Part shown: positions 61,987 to 64,000 of the stretch, in pieces
Numbering within the stretch: the first letter of the stretch is position 1
How the letters are laid out: the number at the start of each line of letters is the position of its first letter
NCBI RefSeq assembly: GCF_013623905.1
Contig: NZ_JABKDD010000011.1
Span: 49,055-113,054, forward strand
Direction of reading: 5' to 3'
DNA from: Brevibacterium sediminis
GTDB lineage: Bacteria; Actinomycetota; Actinomycetes; Actinomycetales; Brevibacteriaceae
Length of the DNA: 64,000 nt
Notes under the pieces: generated by a model
What the model was told of the DNA's origin: nothing
Database searches by the model: none
Seen by the model: only the letters and a program-made list of their open reading frames with translations
Made by a program: the position numbers and the translations under genes

Positions 61987-63807
61987 ATGACAACGACGCT
62001 CGACCGTCCCCAGCTGACCGCCGATGACATCGCGATGAGGTGGCTGCAGGACTTCGAATCGGCGCTCAGTCGCCGGGACATCCCGGCCGCAGCCGGACTG
62101 TTCGCCACCGACAGCTATTGGAGGGACCTCGTGTCCTTCACCTGGAATCTCAAAACGGTGGAGAACCCCGACGGAGTCACCGACCTGCTTACCCACAATC
62201 TCGACCGGGTCTCACCGGAGGAATTCGAACTCAGCGAACCGGCGGCAACCGCCGACGGAGTGACGGAAGCATGGTTCACCTTCACCACCTCGGTGGGGCG
62301 CGGCAAGGGACTCGTCCGCCTCATCGATGAAGACGGCATCAAGGCCTGGACCGTGCTCACCTCGCTGCAGGAGATCACCGGACACGAAGAGCCGCGGGGC
62401 ACCCGCCGGGTCAAGGGCGCCGAACACGGCGTCGATCCCGAACGGAAGAGCTGGTCGGAGAAGCTCGCCGAGGAGGACGCCGCCTGGGGCGCGACCGCCG
62501 ACCCTTACATCCTCGTCGTCGGTGGGGGGCAGGGCGGGATCGCCCTCGGCGCTCGCCTCCGCCAACTCGGGGTGCCGTCCCTCGTCATCGACCGGTGGGA
62601 GCGGCCGGGTGACCAGTGGCGGTCGCGGTACAAGTCGCTGTGCCTGCATGACCCAGTCTGGTACGACCACCTTCCGTACCTGAAGTTCCCCGACAATTGG
62701 CCGGTGTTCGCGCCGAAGGACAAGATCGCGGACTGGTTGGAGTTCTACACGAAGGTGATGGAGATTCCGTACTGGTCATCGACCACAGCCGCCTCGGCGA
62801 AATATGACGAAGCGGAAGGCCGGTGGACGGTCGAGGTCGACCGGAACGGGGAGAAGGTCACTCTGCGGCCGACCCATCTGGTGATGGCCACGGGCATGTC
62901 GGGCAAGCCGAGCATCCCCACGTTCCCGGGTTCGGACATCTTCAAGGGCGAGCAGCAGCACTCCTCTCAGCACCCGGGCCCCGACGCTTATGCGGGCAAG
63001 AAAGTCGTCGTCATCGGCAGCAACAACTCCGCCTTCGATATCTGCGGTGCTCTGTACGAGAACGGCGCCGATGTCACGATGGTGCAGCGATCGAGCACGC
63101 ACATCGTCAAGAGCGATTCGCTCGTGGAGATCGCGATGGGCGACCTGTACTCCGAACGCGCGCTGGAGAACGGCGTGACGACGGAGAAGGCAGATCTCAT
63201 CTTCGCGTCACTGCCGTACCGGATCATGCACGAGTTCCAGATCCCGCTCTACGACCAGATCAAGGAAGCGGACAAGGACTTCTACCAGCGGATGGAGGCC
63301 GCCGGGTTCGACCTCGACTTCGGCGACGACGAGTCCGGCTTGTTCCTCAAGTATCTGCGCCGGGGTTCGGGCTACTACATCGACGTCGGATCCGCCGAGC
63401 TCGTCGCCGACGGCAAAGTGAAGCTGGCCAAAGGCCAGGTCGACCACCTCACCGAGGATGCCGTCGTCCTCTCCGACGGGACTGAGCTGCCGGCCGACCT
63501 CGTCGTCTACGCCACCGGCTACGGTTCGATGAACGGCTGGGTCGCGGACCTCGTCGACCAGGAGACCGCAGACAAGGTCGGCAAATGCTGGGGACTGGGG
63601 TCGGAGACGACGAAGGACCCGGGCCCGTGGGAAGGCGAGCAGCGCAATATGTGGAAGCCCACCCAGCAGGAGAACCTGTGGTTCATGGGCGGCAATCTGC
63701 ACCAGGCCAGGCACTACTCGCTGTACCTGGCGCTGCAGCTCAAGGCCCGGCACGAAGGCATCGAGACTCCGGTGTATGGGCTGCAGGAGGTTCATCACCT
63801 GAGCTGA
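61987..63807 (+). CDS. Flavin-containing monooxygenase with SnoaL-like N terminus
   Basis: A 606-residue enzyme. Residues about 10-145 resemble an NTF2/SnoaL-like domain (MRWLQDFESALSRRDIPAAA). The flavoprotein part has the FAD fold ILVVGGGQGGIALGARLRQL, the FMO/Baeyer-Villiger fingerprint FKGEQQHSSQHPG (F-x-G-x3-H), the NADPH fold VVVIGSNNSAFDICGALYEN and the ATG motif VVYATGYGSM. Likely oxygenates a ketone, amine or sulfide. ATG 61987 follows GAGGAGGAG. Divergent from the GAF-type regulator; an alcohol dehydrogenase lies on its other side, suggesting an alcohol-to-ketone-to-ester route. Confidence 0.87.
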   Translation: MTTTLDRPQLTADDIAMRWLQDFESALSRRDIPAAAGLFATDSYWRDLVSFTWNLKTVENPDGVTDLLTHNLDRVSPEEFELSEPAATADGVTEAWFTFTTSVGRGKGLVRLIDEDGIKAWTVLTSLQEITGHEEPRGTRRVKGAEHGVDPERKSWSEKLAEEDAAWGATADPYILVVGGGQGGIALGARLRQLGVPSLVIDRWERPGDQWRSRYKSLCLHDPVWYDHLPYLKFPDNWPVFAPKDKIADWLEFYTKVMEIPYWSSTTAASAKYDEAEGRWTVEVDRNGEKVTLRPTHLVMATGMSGKPSIPTFPGSDIFKGEQQHSSQHPGPDAYAGKKVVVIGSNNSAFDICGALYENGADVTMVQRSSTHIVKSDSLVEIAMGDLYSERALENGVTTEKADLIFASLPYRIMHEFQIPLYDQIKEADKDFYQRMEAAGFDLDFGDDESGLFLKYLRRGSGYYIDVGSAELVADGKVKLAKGQVDHLTEDAVVLSDGTELPADLVVYATGYGSMNGWVADLVDQETADKVGKCWGLGSETTKDPGPWEGEQRNMWKPTQQENLWFMGGNLHQARHYSLYLALQLKARHEGIETPVYGLQEVHHLS

Positions 63808-63916
63808 GCTCGGGGTGAACCCGGCTCTTTGAGGTCGGGTGGACGCTCATAGGTGGGCGAAATGGTCACGTTCTGTTGCGGCCGTCTCAGGGTTCTAGTG
63901 CAACATTGGGCTGGTC

Positions 63917-64000
63917 TCAGGCTACCTGCTCATGCAACAGATCAGCCAGGACCTCGGCCGGGGTCGCGAACCCGAGGACCTTCCGCGGCCTGCGGTTGAG
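63917..64000 (-). mobile_element. IS30-family transposase, C-terminal fragment
   Basis: The minus strand encodes LNRRPRKVLGFATPAEVLAD, then LLHEQVA and a stop at 63919-63917. This is the conserved end of IS30-type DDE transposases. The gene begins beyond the right edge. The IS terminal repeat probably lies within about 63870-63916 (GTTCTAGTGCAACATTGGG region); its limits cannot be fixed with one end. Confidence 0.82.

Noticed and set aside
1..64000. tRNA, rRNA or other conserved RNA genes
   Set aside because: A scan for tRNA T-arm words and rRNA-like sequence by eye found only coding matches. A covariance-model search would be needed to exclude small RNAs.

Overview
The window is high-GC DNA from an actinobacterium. 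I infer a Brevibacterium-like member of the Micrococcales from four signs: a DUF222/13E12-type HNH protein, a DUF3151 protein, an arsenate reductase of the actinobacterial low-molecular-weight type, and frequent GTG starts. It is ordinary chromosome with many small regulator-plus-target modules and no prophage, CRISPR array, rRNA or tRNA that I can see. An IS30-type transposase fragment runs off the right edge.

Layout. 1-3.6 kb: the tail of one LuxR-type regulator, an orphan CitB/DcuR-type response regulator and a large LuxR-type regulator whose HTH is a close paralogue of the first. 3.7-8.1 kb: a sigma factor fused to a zinc-binding anti-sigma-like domain, a membrane segment and a long outer tail, divergent from an LPXTG-anchored vWA/SpaA-like surface protein. 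8.2-13.8 kb: AraC/DUF2000 pair, an arsenic cassette (arsR, acr3, arsC, flavoprotein) and a histidine phosphatase. 13.9-18.2 kb: LysR regulator divergent from a two-subunit CoA-transferase and an MHS transporter. 18.4-25.4 kb: HNH protein, malic enzyme, ohr/ohrR and an SPFH protein. 25.7-31.9 kb: an amino-sugar/sialic acid cluster (GntR, nagB facing nanE, ROK kinase, nanA, SSS transporter). 32.2-35.8 kb: a 3'-truncated CaiB-type gene ending in insertion-like repeats, then a GT2 / degenerate GDPD-like pair and DUF3151.

35.9-45.1 kb: MFS exporter, ArsR-type regulator with an old-yellow-enzyme homologue, twin crcB plus universal stress protein, SDR/TetR pair, aminotransferase and DinB protein. 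45.3-51.5 kb: a histidine kinase / response regulator / MacB-like ABC exporter operon. 51.7-53.3 kb: purA and a small acidic protein. 53.8-56.6 kb: an AT-richer NCS1 permease plus amidase pair, probably acquired. 56.7-63.8 kb: AraC/VOC, a TetR with two matching operators beside a membrane protein, and a zinc alcohol dehydrogenase, GAF-type regulator and flavin monooxygenase group.

Two patterns cut across the window. An 11-base motif (CCGCCTCGGCG or its complement) occurs about twenty times in genes and gaps. Degenerate 20-50 bp repeats sit just beyond several genes. The most unusual locus is the membrane-tethered sigma factor paired with the surface protein: an ECF-like promoter (GGAAAC, 17 bases, CGTC) faces the surface-protein gene, and an inverted repeat overlaps the proposed sigma-gene promoter.
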